A DNA stretch of 64,000 nucleotides from NCEH01 sp002257205 (GCF_043195105.1 NZ_JBAFWO010000001.1); one strand, 5' to 3'; counted from the first letter of the stretch, positions 35,250 to 45,874 are shown. Notes: generated from the letters alone by a model not told the origin. Made by a program: numbers and translations.

Positions 35250-36584
35250 TCAGAGGGTTGCTTCGGCGGCGTCGAGGCGGCTGCGCGCCGTCTCGTCGAA
35301 CTCGCCGGCGAGCTTGGCCACCACCACGGTCGCGACCGCATTGCCGATCACATTGCAGGTTGCGAGCGCGATGGACAGGAAGCGGTAGACGCCGAAGATC
35401 AGCGCCAGCCCGTCCACCGGCAGGATCCCCGTCGCCGTCACGGTTGCCGCGAACACCACGAATGAGCCGCCGGAAACCGTCGCCGCGCCCTTCGAGGTCA
35501 GCAGCATGATGGCGAGGATGCCCAGTTCCTGCTCCCAGCTCAGCGGCACGTTGTAGGCATTGGCGAGGAACACGATGCCCATGGACATGAACAGCGACGT
35601 GCCGTCCAGGTTGAAGGCATAGCCGGTGGGCAAGACGAGGCCGACCGTCTGCTTGGAGGCGCCATAGAGCGGCAGCTTTTCCAGCAGGCGCGGCAGCACG
35701 CTTTCCGACGACGCGGTGCCGAGCATGATGATGATTTCATCGCGGATGAAGCGCAGCAAATGGAATAGGTTGATGCGGAACAGCGCGCACACCGCACCGA
35801 ACACGACGATGATGAAGCCGATGATCAGGACGTAGAAGGCCGCCACGAAATAGGCGAGCGAGATCAGCACCGCCGTGCCGTTGGCGCCCACCGCATAGGC
35901 CACCGCGCCGAACGTGCCGATGGGGGCGAGCCGCATGATGATGTGGATGAACTCGAAGAAGGCGGTGGAGATGGTATTGAGCCCGGCTTCGATGGGCGCC
36001 CGCTTCTCCGGCTTCAATGCCATCAGGCCGAAGCCGAAGATCAGCGCGATCACCAGCACCTGGAGCAGTTCGCCCCGGGCGAAGGCGCCGATGAAATTAT
36101 CCGGGAAAATATTGAGCAGGAAGGTGTTGAAGGTGGTGTGCGAGCCTTCTGCCGCCTTTGCGGCCGCCGCCGCGCCCTTGGCCGCCGCTGCCGGCGCCGC
36201 GATGTGGCCGAGGTTTTTTCCGACGCCGGAAAGGTTGCCGAAGATCAGCCCGGCGGCGAGGGCTATGGTGGAGACGATCTCGAAATAGATCATCGCCAGC
36301 AGCCCCACCTTGCCGACCCGCTTGATGTCGCCCGCGGCGACGATGCCCACCACCACCGTGAGGAACACCAGGGGGGCGACGGCGGTCTTGATGAGGCGTA
36401 GGAAGATGTCGCCCAGCACCTTCAGCGAGGCGCCGAATTCCGGCCAGATGAGGCCGACCCCGATGCCAAGCACCATGGAGATGGCAACCTGGAAGCCGAG
36501 GTTGCCCCAGATCGATTTCTTCGCCTTCGCTGCGGTTCCGGGGGGCGGCGAAACCGTGCCGTCAGTGGTTGCCATCGTGGCCAT
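35250..36584 (-). CDS. dicarboxylate/amino acid:cation symporter (DAACS, DctA/GltP-like)
   Basis: 444 residues, eight membrane helices plus two re-entrant hairpins expected. Motifs: the serine hairpin TASSESVLPRLLEKLP, PTGYAFNLDGTS (cation site) and TSKGAATVSGGS (second hairpin). An Ala/Lys-rich loop (about residues 125-150) is longer than usual. It imports C4-dicarboxylates or acidic amino acids with protons or sodium. ATG 36584 was chosen over an upstream frame that runs into unrelated sequence. In this operon it likely imports the substrate of the lyase encoded just upstream. Confidence 0.9.
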   Translation of the reverse strand: MATMATTDGTVSPPPGTAAKAKKSIWGNLGFQVAISMVLGIGVGLIWPEFGASLKVLGDIFLRLIKTAVAPLVFLTVVVGIVAAGDIKRVGKVGLLAMIYFEIVSTIALAAGLIFGNLSGVGKNLGHIAAPAAAAKGAAAAAKAAEGSHTTFNTFLLNIFPDNFIGAFARGELLQVLVIALIFGFGLMALKPEKRAPIEAGLNTISTAFFEFIHIIMRLAPIGTFGAVAYAVGANGTAVLISLAYFVAAFYVLIIGFIIVVFGAVCALFRINLFHLLRFIRDEIIIMLGTASSESVLPRLLEKLPLYGASKQTVGLVLPTGYAFNLDGTSLFMSMGIVFLANAYNVPLSWEQELGILAIMLLTSKGAATVSGGSFVVFAATVTATGILPVDGLALIFGVYRFLSIALATCNVIGNAVATVVVAKLAGEFDETARSRLDAAEATL

Positions 36585-36661
36585 TGGCGTCTCCCTGAAG
36601 ATCTGAATTTTACGGTGCGTGGCGTTCTTGCGAGGCCTTGGCGAAATCCGCGCGCATCGCC

Positions 36662-38035
36662 TCAGGCGGCGTCGCGCTTCGCGGGTATGGGGGCGGGGCC
36701 GGCGAGAACCCGGTCCACCATGGCGCCGGACAGGCCGAGATAATTGGCCGGGTCGCAATGCGCCCGGATGGCCTCCACGCCGCCCAGCGCCTCGACGATC
36801 TCGGGCACCTGGGCCAGCAGATCGGCGAGGTCCTGTCCCCCTTCGATCGCCGTGCGGCAGGCGTCATAGACCACATCATGGGCATGTTGACGGCCGAGCT
36901 TGGGCGCCGCCGCCATCATCACCGCCTCGGCGACGATGAGGCCGTGGGTCAGGCCGAGATTGTGCCGCATGCGGTCTTCATGCACCACGAGGCCCGCGAG
37001 CATGAATTTCGCGTTCGACAGCGCGGAAGCGGTCAGCAGGAAGCTTTCCGGCAGCGACACCCATTCCAGGTGCCAGGGCCCGGTGGCGCGCTCGAAATCG
37101 TGGATCATGCCGTCGAGCATGGTCGCCACATGCTGGCGCACCGCTTTGGCGGCCGCGAGCATCAGTTCGCTGGAGATGGGGTTGCGCTTCTGCGGCATGG
37201 TAGAGGAGGCGCCGCGCCCCGGCACGAAGGGTTCAGAGACCTCGCCGAACTCGGTCGCCGCCATGAGCATCACGTCGGTGGCGATCTTGCCCAGCGTACC
37301 GGTGATCAGGCCGAGCAAGCTCACCGCCTCGGCGATGCCGTCGCGCGCCACGTGCCAGGTGATGGAAGGCTGAGCGAGGCCCAGTTCCTCGCAATACAGG
37401 CGCTGCATCTCAAGCCCGCCCTCGCCGATGGAGGCAAGGGTACCGGCGGCGCCGGAGAATTCGCCGAGCAGGATACGCGGGCGCGCCTGGGCGACGCGTT
37501 CGATGTGCCGGTCGATCGAGGAGAGCCACACCGCCGCCTTGTAGCCGAACGTCACCGGCAGGGCCTGCTGGAGATGGGTGCGGCCGGCCATGGGGGTATC
37601 GCGGTATTTCTTGGCCATGTCCGCCAGGATCTCGCGGACCGCCTTCAGGTCGCGGTCGACGATGTCGAGCGCGGCGCGGATTTGCAGGACATTGGCGGTG
37701 TCCATGATGTCCTGCGTGGTGGCGCCCCAATGGACGAACCCGCCCGCCGAACCCGCCGCCGCCGCGAGCTGGTGCACCAGCGGCAGGATGGGATAGCCGA
37801 CGATCTCGGTCTCTTCCCGCAGCTTCTCGAAGTCGATCTGGATGGTCCGGCAGGCGGCGTCGATGGCCTGGGCGGCGTCCTTGGGGATGGTGCCGGTGCG
37901 CGCCTGGGCGCGGGCGAGCGCGGCTTCCGCCTCCAGATAGCGCCCGACCAGCGCCTCGTCGGTGAATACCGCCCGCATCTCGGCCGTGCCGAACATGTCG
38001 CGGAACAAGGCGGAATCGAAGACCGTGCTGGCCAA
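36662..38035 (-). CDS. fumarase/aspartase-superfamily lyase (PcaB/adenylosuccinate lyase-like)
   Basis: 457 residues from TTG 38035, which has GGAGG seven bases upstream; the upstream ATG 38068 lies inside the operator palindrome. Superfamily motifs: VHWGATTQDIMDTA, GRTHLQQALPVTFG and the catalytic-serine loop GASSTMPQKRNPISS. Annotation tools would probably call it 3-carboxy-cis,cis-muconate cycloisomerase, but no protocatechuate genes are near. With a dicarboxylate symporter and fumarase downstream, a lyase that releases fumarate from an N-substituted aspartate or similar succinyl compound fits better. The gene is first in the operon and controlled by the divergent GntR. Substrate unproven. 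Confidence 0.85.
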   Translation of the reverse strand: MASTVFDSALFRDMFGTAEMRAVFTDEALVGRYLEAEAALARAQARTGTIPKDAAQAIDAACRTIQIDFEKLREETEIVGYPILPLVHQLAAAAGSAGGFVHWGATTQDIMDTANVLQIRAALDIVDRDLKAVREILADMAKKYRDTPMAGRTHLQQALPVTFGYKAAVWLSSIDRHIERVAQARPRILLGEFSGAAGTLASIGEGGLEMQRLYCEELGLAQPSITWHVARDGIAEAVSLLGLITGTLGKIATDVMLMAATEFGEVSEPFVPGRGASSTMPQKRNPISSELMLAAAKAVRQHVATMLDGMIHDFERATGPWHLEWVSLPESFLLTASALSNAKFMLAGLVVHEDRMRHNLGLTHGLIVAEAVMMAAAPKLGRQHAHDVVYDACRTAIEGGQDLADLLAQVPEIVEALGGVEAIRAHCDPANYLGLSGAMVDRVLAGPAPIPAKRDAA

Positions 38036-38054
38036 GGGGCATCCTCCGAAGGAT

Positions 38055-38090
38055 TTATGTTCGTACATAATTTATTGTACCAACATAAAA
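38055..38090. promoter_or_regulatory. GntR-type operators in the lyase-gntR divergent promoter
   Basis: TTATGTTCGTACATAA (38055-38070) is an inverted repeat with six-base arms; a second, degenerate copy TTATTGTACCAACATAA follows at about 38072-38088. The AT-rich pair lies between the lyase TTG (38035) and the GntR TTG (38173). Confidence 0.65.
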
Positions 38091-38172
38091 CCGGTGTCAA
38101 TCGTCTGGCTTGACGAAGGCGGCGCCGGTCGGGCTTTCATGAGGTCCCGGAGTCATAAGGAGATTCTCCACC

Positions 38173-38916
38173 TTGGAGACGCGATACGCCTACGTCGCCC
38201 GTGCCCTCGCGGAAGCGATATCCAGCGGTCGCCATCCCGTGGGGTCCTTCCTGCCGAACGAATTCGAGCTTGCGGACCAGTTCTCGGTCAGCCGGTCCAC
38301 GGTGCGCGCCGCCATGCGCGAACTGGAGGCCTCCGGTCTCGTCAGCCGCCGCAAGAGCGCCGGCACGCGCGTGGAAGCGGCGGTTCCAGTCAGTCGCAGC
38401 GGCGGCTTCGTGCAGACCCTCGCGACGGTCGAGGCGGTGCAGCAGTTCGGCGTGGAGACGGAGCGTCACACCCAGGACGTGGCGGATGTGGTGGCGGACG
38501 CGGAACTGGCCCAGAAGCTCGGCTGCAAGCCGGGCCAGCGCTGGCTGCGCATCTCCAGCCTGCGCATCGTGCCGGGGGATGTGCTGCCGATCTGCTGGAC
38601 CGACGTCTATATCGACGGCGCCTTTTCCGCCGAGGTCCGCGCCAAGATGGCGGGCCACGCGGGCATCTACAGCACGCTGGTGGAAGAGATTTCCGGCCGG
38701 CGGATGCGTGAGATCCGGCAGGACATCAAGGCCGGGGGTATTCCCGAGCGGGTCGCCGGTCCCCTGAAGGCGCAGGCCGGCGCCCATGCGCTCGAAATCC
38801 GCAGGCAATATATTCTCAGCCCGCAGGACATGGTGGAAATCTCGATCAGCGTTCACCCCGCCGACCGCTACAGCTATTCCACCCGTCTCACGCGGCAGGA
38901 GGCGGGGCCGGCCTGA
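38173..38916 (+). CDS. GntR-family regulator (HutC subfamily, UTRA domain)
   Basis: 247 residues from a TTG start with AAGGAG ten bases upstream. N-terminal winged helix-turn-helix (about 5-70; FLPNEFELADQFSVSRSTVR) and a UTRA effector domain (about 90-240; RISSLRI... SVHPADRY end). Diverges from the lyase-symporter-fumC operon, whose promoter holds two palindromes, so it most likely represses that operon and itself until the imported acid binds. Followed by a DUF1993 gene after 76 nt. Confidence 0.9.
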   Translation: METRYAYVARALAEAISSGRHPVGSFLPNEFELADQFSVSRSTVRAAMRELEASGLVSRRKSAGTRVEAAVPVSRSGGFVQTLATVEAVQQFGVETERHTQDVADVVADAELAQKLGCKPGQRWLRISSLRIVPGDVLPICWTDVYIDGAFSAEVRAKMAGHAGIYSTLVEEISGRRMREIRQDIKAGGIPERVAGPLKAQAGAHALEIRRQYILSPQDMVEISISVHPADRYSYSTRLTRQEAGPA

Positions 38917-38992
38917 CGGCTTTGTGTTCGGGGCGTTGCACGAAGCGGTCTACAAGTCCGCGCACCAATCCCCACACGATCAGGCATGCGCC

Positions 38993-39499
38993 ATGACAGC
39001 ACTTTCCATGTACCAGGCCTCGGTTCCGGTTTTCCTGCGCGGGCTCAACGCCCTGGTGGTCGAGCTGGAGAAGGGCGCCGCCTTCGCCGAAGAGCGCGGC
39101 TTCAAGCCCGACGCCCTGCCGGGCACCCGCCTCTATCCCGACATGCTCACCCTCGCCGGTCAGGTCCAGCGCGTGAGCGACACCTCGAAAGCCTCGGGCG
39201 AGCGGCTATCCGGCACGCCCGCGCCGAAGTTCGACGACACGGAAACCACCATTCCGGAGTTGCTGGAGCGTACCCGCAACACCATCGCCTATCTGGAAAG
39301 CCTTGATCCGGCCGCGTTCGTCGGCAGCGAGGCAAAGCCGATCACGGTGCGCACCACCACCTTTGCCGGCGGCGACCGCTATCTGCTGGATTTCGCCTTG
39401 CCGAACTTCTTCTTCCACCTCGCCACCGCCCATGCCCTGCTGCGGCATACCGGCGTGGCGGTGGGCAAGCTGGACTATCTCGGCCCGCTTCCGGCGTGA
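38993..39499 (+). CDS. DUF1993 family protein
   Basis: 168 residues, matching the length of DUF1993 proteins (DinB/YfiT-like four-helix bundle). Typical features: MTALSMYQASVPVFLRGLNA start, LYPDMLTLAGQVQ, and PNFFFHLATAHALLRHTGV near the C-terminus with histidines that could bind metal. The biochemical role of the family is not established. It follows the GntR gene in the same direction but may have its own promoter; no functional link to neighbours is evident. Confidence 0.85.
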   Translation: MTALSMYQASVPVFLRGLNALVVELEKGAAFAEERGFKPDALPGTRLYPDMLTLAGQVQRVSDTSKASGERLSGTPAPKFDDTETTIPELLERTRNTIAYLESLDPAAFVGSEAKPITVRTTTFAGGDRYLLDFALPNFFFHLATAHALLRHTGVAVGKLDYLGPLPA

Positions 39500-39532
39500 G
39501 CTTGCAGGTTCCGGGCGCCGCTCCGGTGGCGC

Positions 39533-41266
39533 TCAGAGCCTGTAGGCGGTGCGGAAACCGCCCCAATGGCGCCCGGCCACATGGATCGGCACATCCACTT
39601 CCCGCATCACGACCACCGCGTGGCCGAGGTCGCGGGCATAGACCTGGATCAGCTGCGGGTCGGTGTTGCGGGCCGCCAGCAGGCCGGCGCGATCATCGAA
39701 GATGCGGCGGTTTCGGGCGTGCGCCATGTTCCAGGCCCGGTCGCCGCGCCGCTGCGGCTGGGCATATTGAGCATTATGCACCGGCAGATAGCCGTTGATA
39801 TCGACCGCCGCTGCGAAGGAGAGGCTTGCGTCTTCCTTGAGGATCGGCTCCTGGATCGCCGGCAGGATCTGGTCGAGCATCCGCAGGGCGCGCACCTCAT
39901 ATTGCACGGGATCGCTGCCTTCGATCACGCGGTAATCGGTGTCGAACAACTCATCCAATGTCATCCGGCCCGTCTTCACGCTCTCTTCCAGCGCGGCCGA
40001 GATTGCCGCGGCGCCGCGCTGGGCGCGGGCGATGATGGTTTCGTAGGATTTCGCCACCAGAGCGAGCTGGGCCACGACGGCGGGCGCGCCGACCTCATCG
40101 AACGCCAGATGGCAGCCGAGCGGGCTCAGGGCTGCCACACGGCAGGCGAGGGGCGAGAGCCCGGTCAGTTCCAGCGTGCACGCCTGCCCCGCGCGCAAGG
40201 TGCCGTCCTGCAACGCCACGAGGGCGCCGCCGAGGGAGAGGTCCACGGTCTTCATGCGCAAATTCGTGGTGCCGGCGATGATACGGCCGGGGATATCCAC
40301 CGGCCAGCGCGGATGCCGGCGGCGGTTGCCCATGGGGGTCTGCCGCAGCACCGTGAGAAGATGGCGCGACATGTCCTCGGCGCCGTGGCCCATGGCGGCG
40401 CTCGCGGCCTCGATGGTCGCGCCGGTGGCGGCGGCTTCGGTTGTGGCGGCGCGGATGGAGCGGGCGCCGGCATCGACGTCGTCGGCGAAGCTGCGCGCCA
40501 GGGCGGCGGCGCGGCCGATATCGGCGATGCTGTCGGCCTGTCCCGCGACGGCATCGGCGACGGCCGAGGCGACGGGGCGGATTTCTCCCACTGCCTCAAT
40601 CACCTGGCTCACCGCGCCGGTGCTGGTTTCGGCGGCCCGCATGAGACGGTCGATCTTGGCGCCGATCTCGCCGGTGGCGCGGTGGGTGGCGGAGGCGAGG
40701 CCCTTCACTTCGCTCGCCACCACGGCGAAGCCGGCGCCTGCCGCTCCGGCCCGGGCGGCCTCGATGGAGGCGTTGAGGGCGAGCAGGTTGGTTTGCCCGG
40801 CGATGTCGGCGATCAGCGACACCACGGCCTTGATCTCGCCGATGGCGGAGCGCAATTCAACAATGGCGCCAGAGGCTTGGGATGCGGCCTCGCCGGCGCG
40901 GGCGGCGAGCGTGTCCGAGGTGTGCGCCTGTCGGCCGATCTGGTCATTGGTTGTGGCGAGGGCGGTCAGGGCGCCGGTGAGCTCCGCCGCGCTGGTCCTG
41001 GCCTGTTCGGTCTTTCCGGCGAGATGGTCGCTGTCGTGGCGGATCGCCTCGGTGCCGCGGACGCCGTCGGCGCAGGCGCCGGCCATCTGCGCGGCGGTCT
41101 CGGCGAGGCGGGTGCGGGCGCGATGAATATCAGCCTCGACCAAGCAGATGAGCGGATCGGAGGTCGCGGTCGCAGGGGCCGGATCGGGGGGAGGGGGGGC
41201 GATGTCGAGCGGGCGGACGGGTTCGTCCGCGTCCGGTGAACGCTTACGGAGCAAGGCCCCAAACAT
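39533..41266 (-). CDS. soluble chemoreceptor with MCP signalling domain, PilZ domain and C-terminal sensor-like block
   Basis: 577 residues with no membrane segment. Residues about 45-300 form the MCP signalling domain; the hairpin tip (IADIAGQTNLLALNASIEAA) is intact. Residues about 325-420 form a PilZ domain with the c-di-GMP contacts RRRHPR and DLSLGG. The C-terminus (about 430-577) carries an RNRRIFDDRAGLLAARNTDP block ending in HWGGFRTAY, a conserved sensor or partner module seen in some alphaproteobacterial receptors. Likely a cytoplasmic receptor that couples c-di-GMP to the CheA/CheW array. No che genes are nearby. Confidence 0.85.
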   Translation of the reverse strand: MFGALLRKRSPDADEPVRPLDIAPPPPDPAPATATSDPLICLVEADIHRARTRLAETAAQMAGACADGVRGTEAIRHDSDHLAGKTEQARTSAAELTGALTALATTNDQIGRQAHTSDTLAARAGEAASQASGAIVELRSAIGEIKAVVSLIADIAGQTNLLALNASIEAARAGAAGAGFAVVASEVKGLASATHRATGEIGAKIDRLMRAAETSTGAVSQVIEAVGEIRPVASAVADAVAGQADSIADIGRAAALARSFADDVDAGARSIRAATTEAAATGATIEAASAAMGHGAEDMSRHLLTVLRQTPMGNRRRHPRWPVDIPGRIIAGTTNLRMKTVDLSLGGALVALQDGTLRAGQACTLELTGLSPLACRVAALSPLGCHLAFDEVGAPAVVAQLALVAKSYETIIARAQRGAAAISAALEESVKTGRMTLDELFDTDYRVIEGSDPVQYEVRALRMLDQILPAIQEPILKEDASLSFAAAVDINGYLPVHNAQYAQPQRRGDRAWNMAHARNRRIFDDRAGLLAARNTDPQLIQVYARDLGHAVVVMREVDVPIHVAGRHWGGFRTAYRL

Positions 41267-41478
41267 CGCATGCCCCTTCTGCGCCAGGATACGCCGGTAC
41301 CGGGGAGCGGGCTGGGCTCACGGGATGGCCGACGGTGATCGTCCGGATTGTTCCGGTGTCGGCTTGCGTGGACATTGCATGGCGGCGTCGGGCGCCCGAA
41401 GTTTCCATAAGTCCTTGTTTTTGCGCGATCTAAGATGCGAAAATGGTTCGCGCTTCCGCGCAGCTGCCCCAAGCCGCC

Positions 41479-42345
41479 CTAGCCGAAGCGGCCGGTGATG
41501 TAGCGGCGGGTGCGCTCGTCCTCGGGGTTTGTGAAGATCTGTTGCGCCGGACCAAACTCGATGATCTCGCCGAGATACATGAAGGCCACGTATTCGGACA
41601 CGCGCGCCGCCTGCTGCATGTTGTGGGTGACGATGACGATGGTATAATCTATTTTCAGTTCGTCGATTGTCTCCTCGATCTTCGCCGTCGTCAGCGGATC
41701 GAGCGCGGAACACGGTTCGTCCAGAAGGATCACCTCCGGCTTTACCGCGATGGTCCGTGCGATGCACAGGCGTTGCTGCTGGCCGCCCGAGAGGCTGAGC
41801 CCGCTTTGGGGGAGGATGTCCTTGACCTCCTCCCACAGCGCGGCCCGCCGCAAGGCGTCTTCGACCCGGCCATCTAATTGAGATGGCGAGAGTTCTTCGT
41901 TCAGCCGCATGCCCAGGGCGACGTTGTCATAGATCGACATGGGGAACGGTGTCGGCTTTTGGAACACCATGCCGATCTTCGCCCGCAACGCGATGGGATC
42001 GACCGCATGGGACAAGATATCCTCGCCGTCCATAAAGACGGAACCGGTGACATGCTGGTCCGGATAAAGATCATACATGCGGTTCAGGATGCGCAGCAGC
42101 GTGGATTTTCCGCAACCCGACGGGCCAATGAAGGCCGTTCCCTTGTGTTTATAGATGGGAATGCTGATGTCCTTCAGCGCCAAGTCCTTCCCATAGCGGA
42201 AATTGACATGACTGATCTGAAGCTTTGCCTCCAATTCAGCGCTCGGTTCGGGCGCTGGAGGCATCGACCTCGCCATGGCTTCGAGCGAGGACAGGGGTCC
42301 GGGGAGCGCGGTCGGGAAAACCGGGGGGCGGGCGTGTGAGGACAT
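41479..42345 (-). CDS. pstB: phosphate ABC transporter ATP-binding protein PstB (orphan)
   Basis: 288 residues. Walker A GPSGCGKSTLL, the PstB-specific FQKPTPFPMSIYDNVALG, signature LSGGQQQRLCIAR, Walker B VILLDEPCSALDP and the C-terminal ITGRFG end mark it as PstB. The N-terminus is about 40 residues longer than usual (Pro/Ala-rich). PstB drives high-affinity phosphate import with PstC/PstA/PstS, none of which is in this window; it may supply a Pst complex encoded elsewhere or a related importer. The upstream region (42346-42559) is AT-rich but shows no clear Pho box. Confidence 0.88.
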   Translation of the reverse strand: MSSHARPPVFPTALPGPLSSLEAMARSMPPAPEPSAELEAKLQISHVNFRYGKDLALKDISIPIYKHKGTAFIGPSGCGKSTLLRILNRMYDLYPDQHVTGSVFMDGEDILSHAVDPIALRAKIGMVFQKPTPFPMSIYDNVALGMRLNEELSPSQLDGRVEDALRRAALWEEVKDILPQSGLSLSGGQQQRLCIARTIAVKPEVILLDEPCSALDPLTTAKIEETIDELKIDYTIVIVTHNMQQAARVSEYVAFMYLGEIIEFGPAQQIFTNPEDERTRRYITGRFG

Positions 42346-42559
42346 GATTTAAATACCATAAATGGTTCTATCGCAAAGATTATCCCGCGTTTCGCTCCGA
42401 TGTCTTTGCGCCATGTCACGTCATAAAAATGCAATATAATGACGTTGCTTCATCGCTTCTCACTTGAATTTCAGATGCATGAAGCCTCTTCACCGCGCGA
42501 TTTCGCCCAATATTCGGCGCACAAGATTTCGGCAAGCCGAAGTTTACGGAAATCCGCGG

Positions 42560-44059
<1,500 letters not shown>

Positions 44060-44170
44060 GTGCGCTCCCCCCGGTGTCTTCTGGTTCTCGCGAAACTAGG
44101 CGACTCGGGGCGCCGGAGCCACCGCGCTTCCCGGCACGCATTGCGCGTCGGGCCGCCGCTGCTCAGCTTT

Positions 44171-44290
44171 CTCCCTCCCCCCTTGCGGGGGAGGGGTGGG
44201 GGGGTGGGTATGGTGCCGCGAACACCCCCATCGCCAGGACAGGCGGAGCGACACCCCCCTCCCTGACCTCCCCCGCAAGGGGGGAGGGGC
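44171..44290. repeat. inverted pair of GC-rich palindromic repeats (REP/BIME-like) between glpD and glpK
   Basis: Two hairpins (CTCCCCCCTTGCGGGGGAG at 44175-44193 and CCTCCCCCGCAAGGGGGGAGG at about 44267-44287) are in opposite orientation and flanked by G/C-rich arms that could pair with each other. Such elements are common between alphaproteobacterial genes and can act as terminators or mRNA stabilisers. Confidence 0.7.
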
Positions 44291-44349
44291 GCGGCGCGTG
44301 TTGGATGTCTTCAGCGTGCGAGGCGCTGCCGCTGCCGTGCACCAGAAGG

Positions 44350-45861
44350 TCACGCACCACGCCGGGCCACCACATAATCCTCCAATGCCGCCGCCTGCTC
44401 GGCCGAGACCCGCAGGCCGAGCTTGGAGCGGCGCCAGAGGATGTCGGCGGCGCAGCGCGCCCATTCCGCGTCCATGAGATAATCCACCTCGCGGGCGTAG
44501 AGGTTCGCGCCGAAGCATCGGCCGAGGTCAGCCGGCGCCGCTACGCCCTCCAGCAGGCGATCAACGCGGGTGCCATAGGCGCGGGCGAGGCGGCGCAGCA
44601 GGGCGCGGTCGAGGGCGGGATGGCGCCGCGCGAACTCCCCCACCAGGGCATCGAAGCGCGTCTTCTCGAAATTGCCGCCGGGCAAAGGCGCGGTTGCGGT
44701 CCACGGGCGCGCGTCGCGCAGGGGGGCGGGCAGATGGGCGTGCAGCTTGTCCAGCGCGCTTTCCGCGAGCCGGCGATAGGTGGTGATCTTGCCGCCGAAC
44801 ACGCTCAGCACCGGCGCGGCGCCGTGCGGGGCATCGAGCACCAGCACATAGTCGCGGGTGGCCTCCTGCGCCTTGCTCGCGCCGTCGTCATAGAGCGGGC
44901 GCACGCCGCTATAGCTCCACACCACGTCGCCGGGCGCGACGGGCGTGGCGAAATATTCGCTCGCCGCCGCGCACAGATAGGCGATCTCGGCTTGGCTCGC
45001 GCGCACGTCCTCGGGCGCGCCGGAATAATCCTGGTCCGTGGTGCCGATCAGGGTGAAATCGCCCTCGTAGGGGATGGCGAAGATGATGCGGCCGTCGGCA
45101 TTCTGGAAGATGTAGCAGCGGTCGTGATCGAACAGGCGCGGCACCACGATGTGGCTGCCCTGGACCAGCCGCACATGGGCGCGCTCGTGCAGGTTCAGGG
45201 TGTCGAGCACATGGGACACCCACGGCCCGCCGGCATTCACCAGCGCCCGCGCGCGCACGCTCTCGCGCATGCCGTCACGCTCGGTCTCGATCACCCAGAG
45301 CCCGTCGGCGCGCACCGCGCCCACCACCCGCGTGCCCGGGCGGATGTCGGCGCCGCGCTCCTGCGCATCGAGGGCGTTCAGCACCACGAGGCGGGAATCC
45401 TCCACCCAGCAGTCGGAATATTCGAACGCGCGGGTGAGAGTTGCCTGCAGCGGCGCGCCGGCCGGGTCACGCGCGAGGTTCAGCATGCGCGACGGCGGCA
45501 GCAGCTTGCGCCCGCCGAGATGGTCGTAGAGGAACAGGCCGAGCCGCAGCATCCAGGCCGGGCGCAGGCCGGGCAGATAGGGCAGCACGAAGCGCAGTGG
45601 CCAGATGATGTGGGGCGCGAGGCCCCACAGGATCTCGCGCTCCATCAGCGCCTCGCGCACCAGGCGGAATTCGTAATGCTCCAGATAGCGCAGCCCGCCG
45701 TGGATCAGCTTGGTGGAGGCGCAGGAGGTGCCGCAGGCGAGGTCGCCCTGTTCGAACAGCACCACGGATGCGCCCCGCCCCGCCGCGTCGCGGGCGATGC
45801 CGCAGCCATTGACCCCGCCGCCGATGACGGCGAGGTCGAAGGGGGGAGCGGCCGTGTCCAT
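44350..45861 (-). CDS. glpD: aerobic glycerol-3-phosphate dehydrogenase
   Basis: 503 residues. FAD motif DLAVIGGGVNGCGIARDAAG (about 9-28), then STKLIHGGLRYLE, DDRLVV-like EDSRLVVLNALDA, and the C-terminal domain (about 390-500) typical of GlpD. It oxidises glycerol-3-phosphate to dihydroxyacetone phosphate at the inner membrane and reduces quinone. The start is 13 nt after the acuI stop, so the two are probably co-transcribed; glpK follows downstream beyond the palindromic repeats. Confidence 0.95.
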   Translation of the reverse strand: MDTAAPPFDLAVIGGGVNGCGIARDAAGRGASVVLFEQGDLACGTSCASTKLIHGGLRYLEHYEFRLVREALMEREILWGLAPHIIWPLRFVLPYLPGLRPAWMLRLGLFLYDHLGGRKLLPPSRMLNLARDPAGAPLQATLTRAFEYSDCWVEDSRLVVLNALDAQERGADIRPGTRVVGAVRADGLWVIETERDGMRESVRARALVNAGGPWVSHVLDTLNLHERAHVRLVQGSHIVVPRLFDHDRCYIFQNADGRIIFAIPYEGDFTLIGTTDQDYSGAPEDVRASQAEIAYLCAAASEYFATPVAPGDVVWSYSGVRPLYDDGASKAQEATRDYVLVLDAPHGAAPVLSVFGGKITTYRRLAESALDKLHAHLPAPLRDARPWTATAPLPGGNFEKTRFDALVGEFARRHPALDRALLRRLARAYGTRVDRLLEGVAAPADLGRCFGANLYAREVDYLMDAEWARCAADILWRRSKLGLRVSAEQAAALEDYVVARRGA

Positions 45862-45874
45862 GGCTGGGCGGCGA

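Noticed and set aside
36662..38035. Assigning the lyase as pcaB (protocatechuate pathway)
   Set aside because: Motifs are shared by the whole superfamily and no other pca genes are in the window; the neighbours point to fumarate release.
39566..41239. 557-codon plus-strand open frame
   Set aside because: Antisense to the MCP-PilZ receptor, whose domains are unambiguous.
42346..42559. Pho box before pstB
   Set aside because: A partial TGTCAC-GTCAT sequence exists but lacks the two spaced CTGTCAT-like direct repeats.
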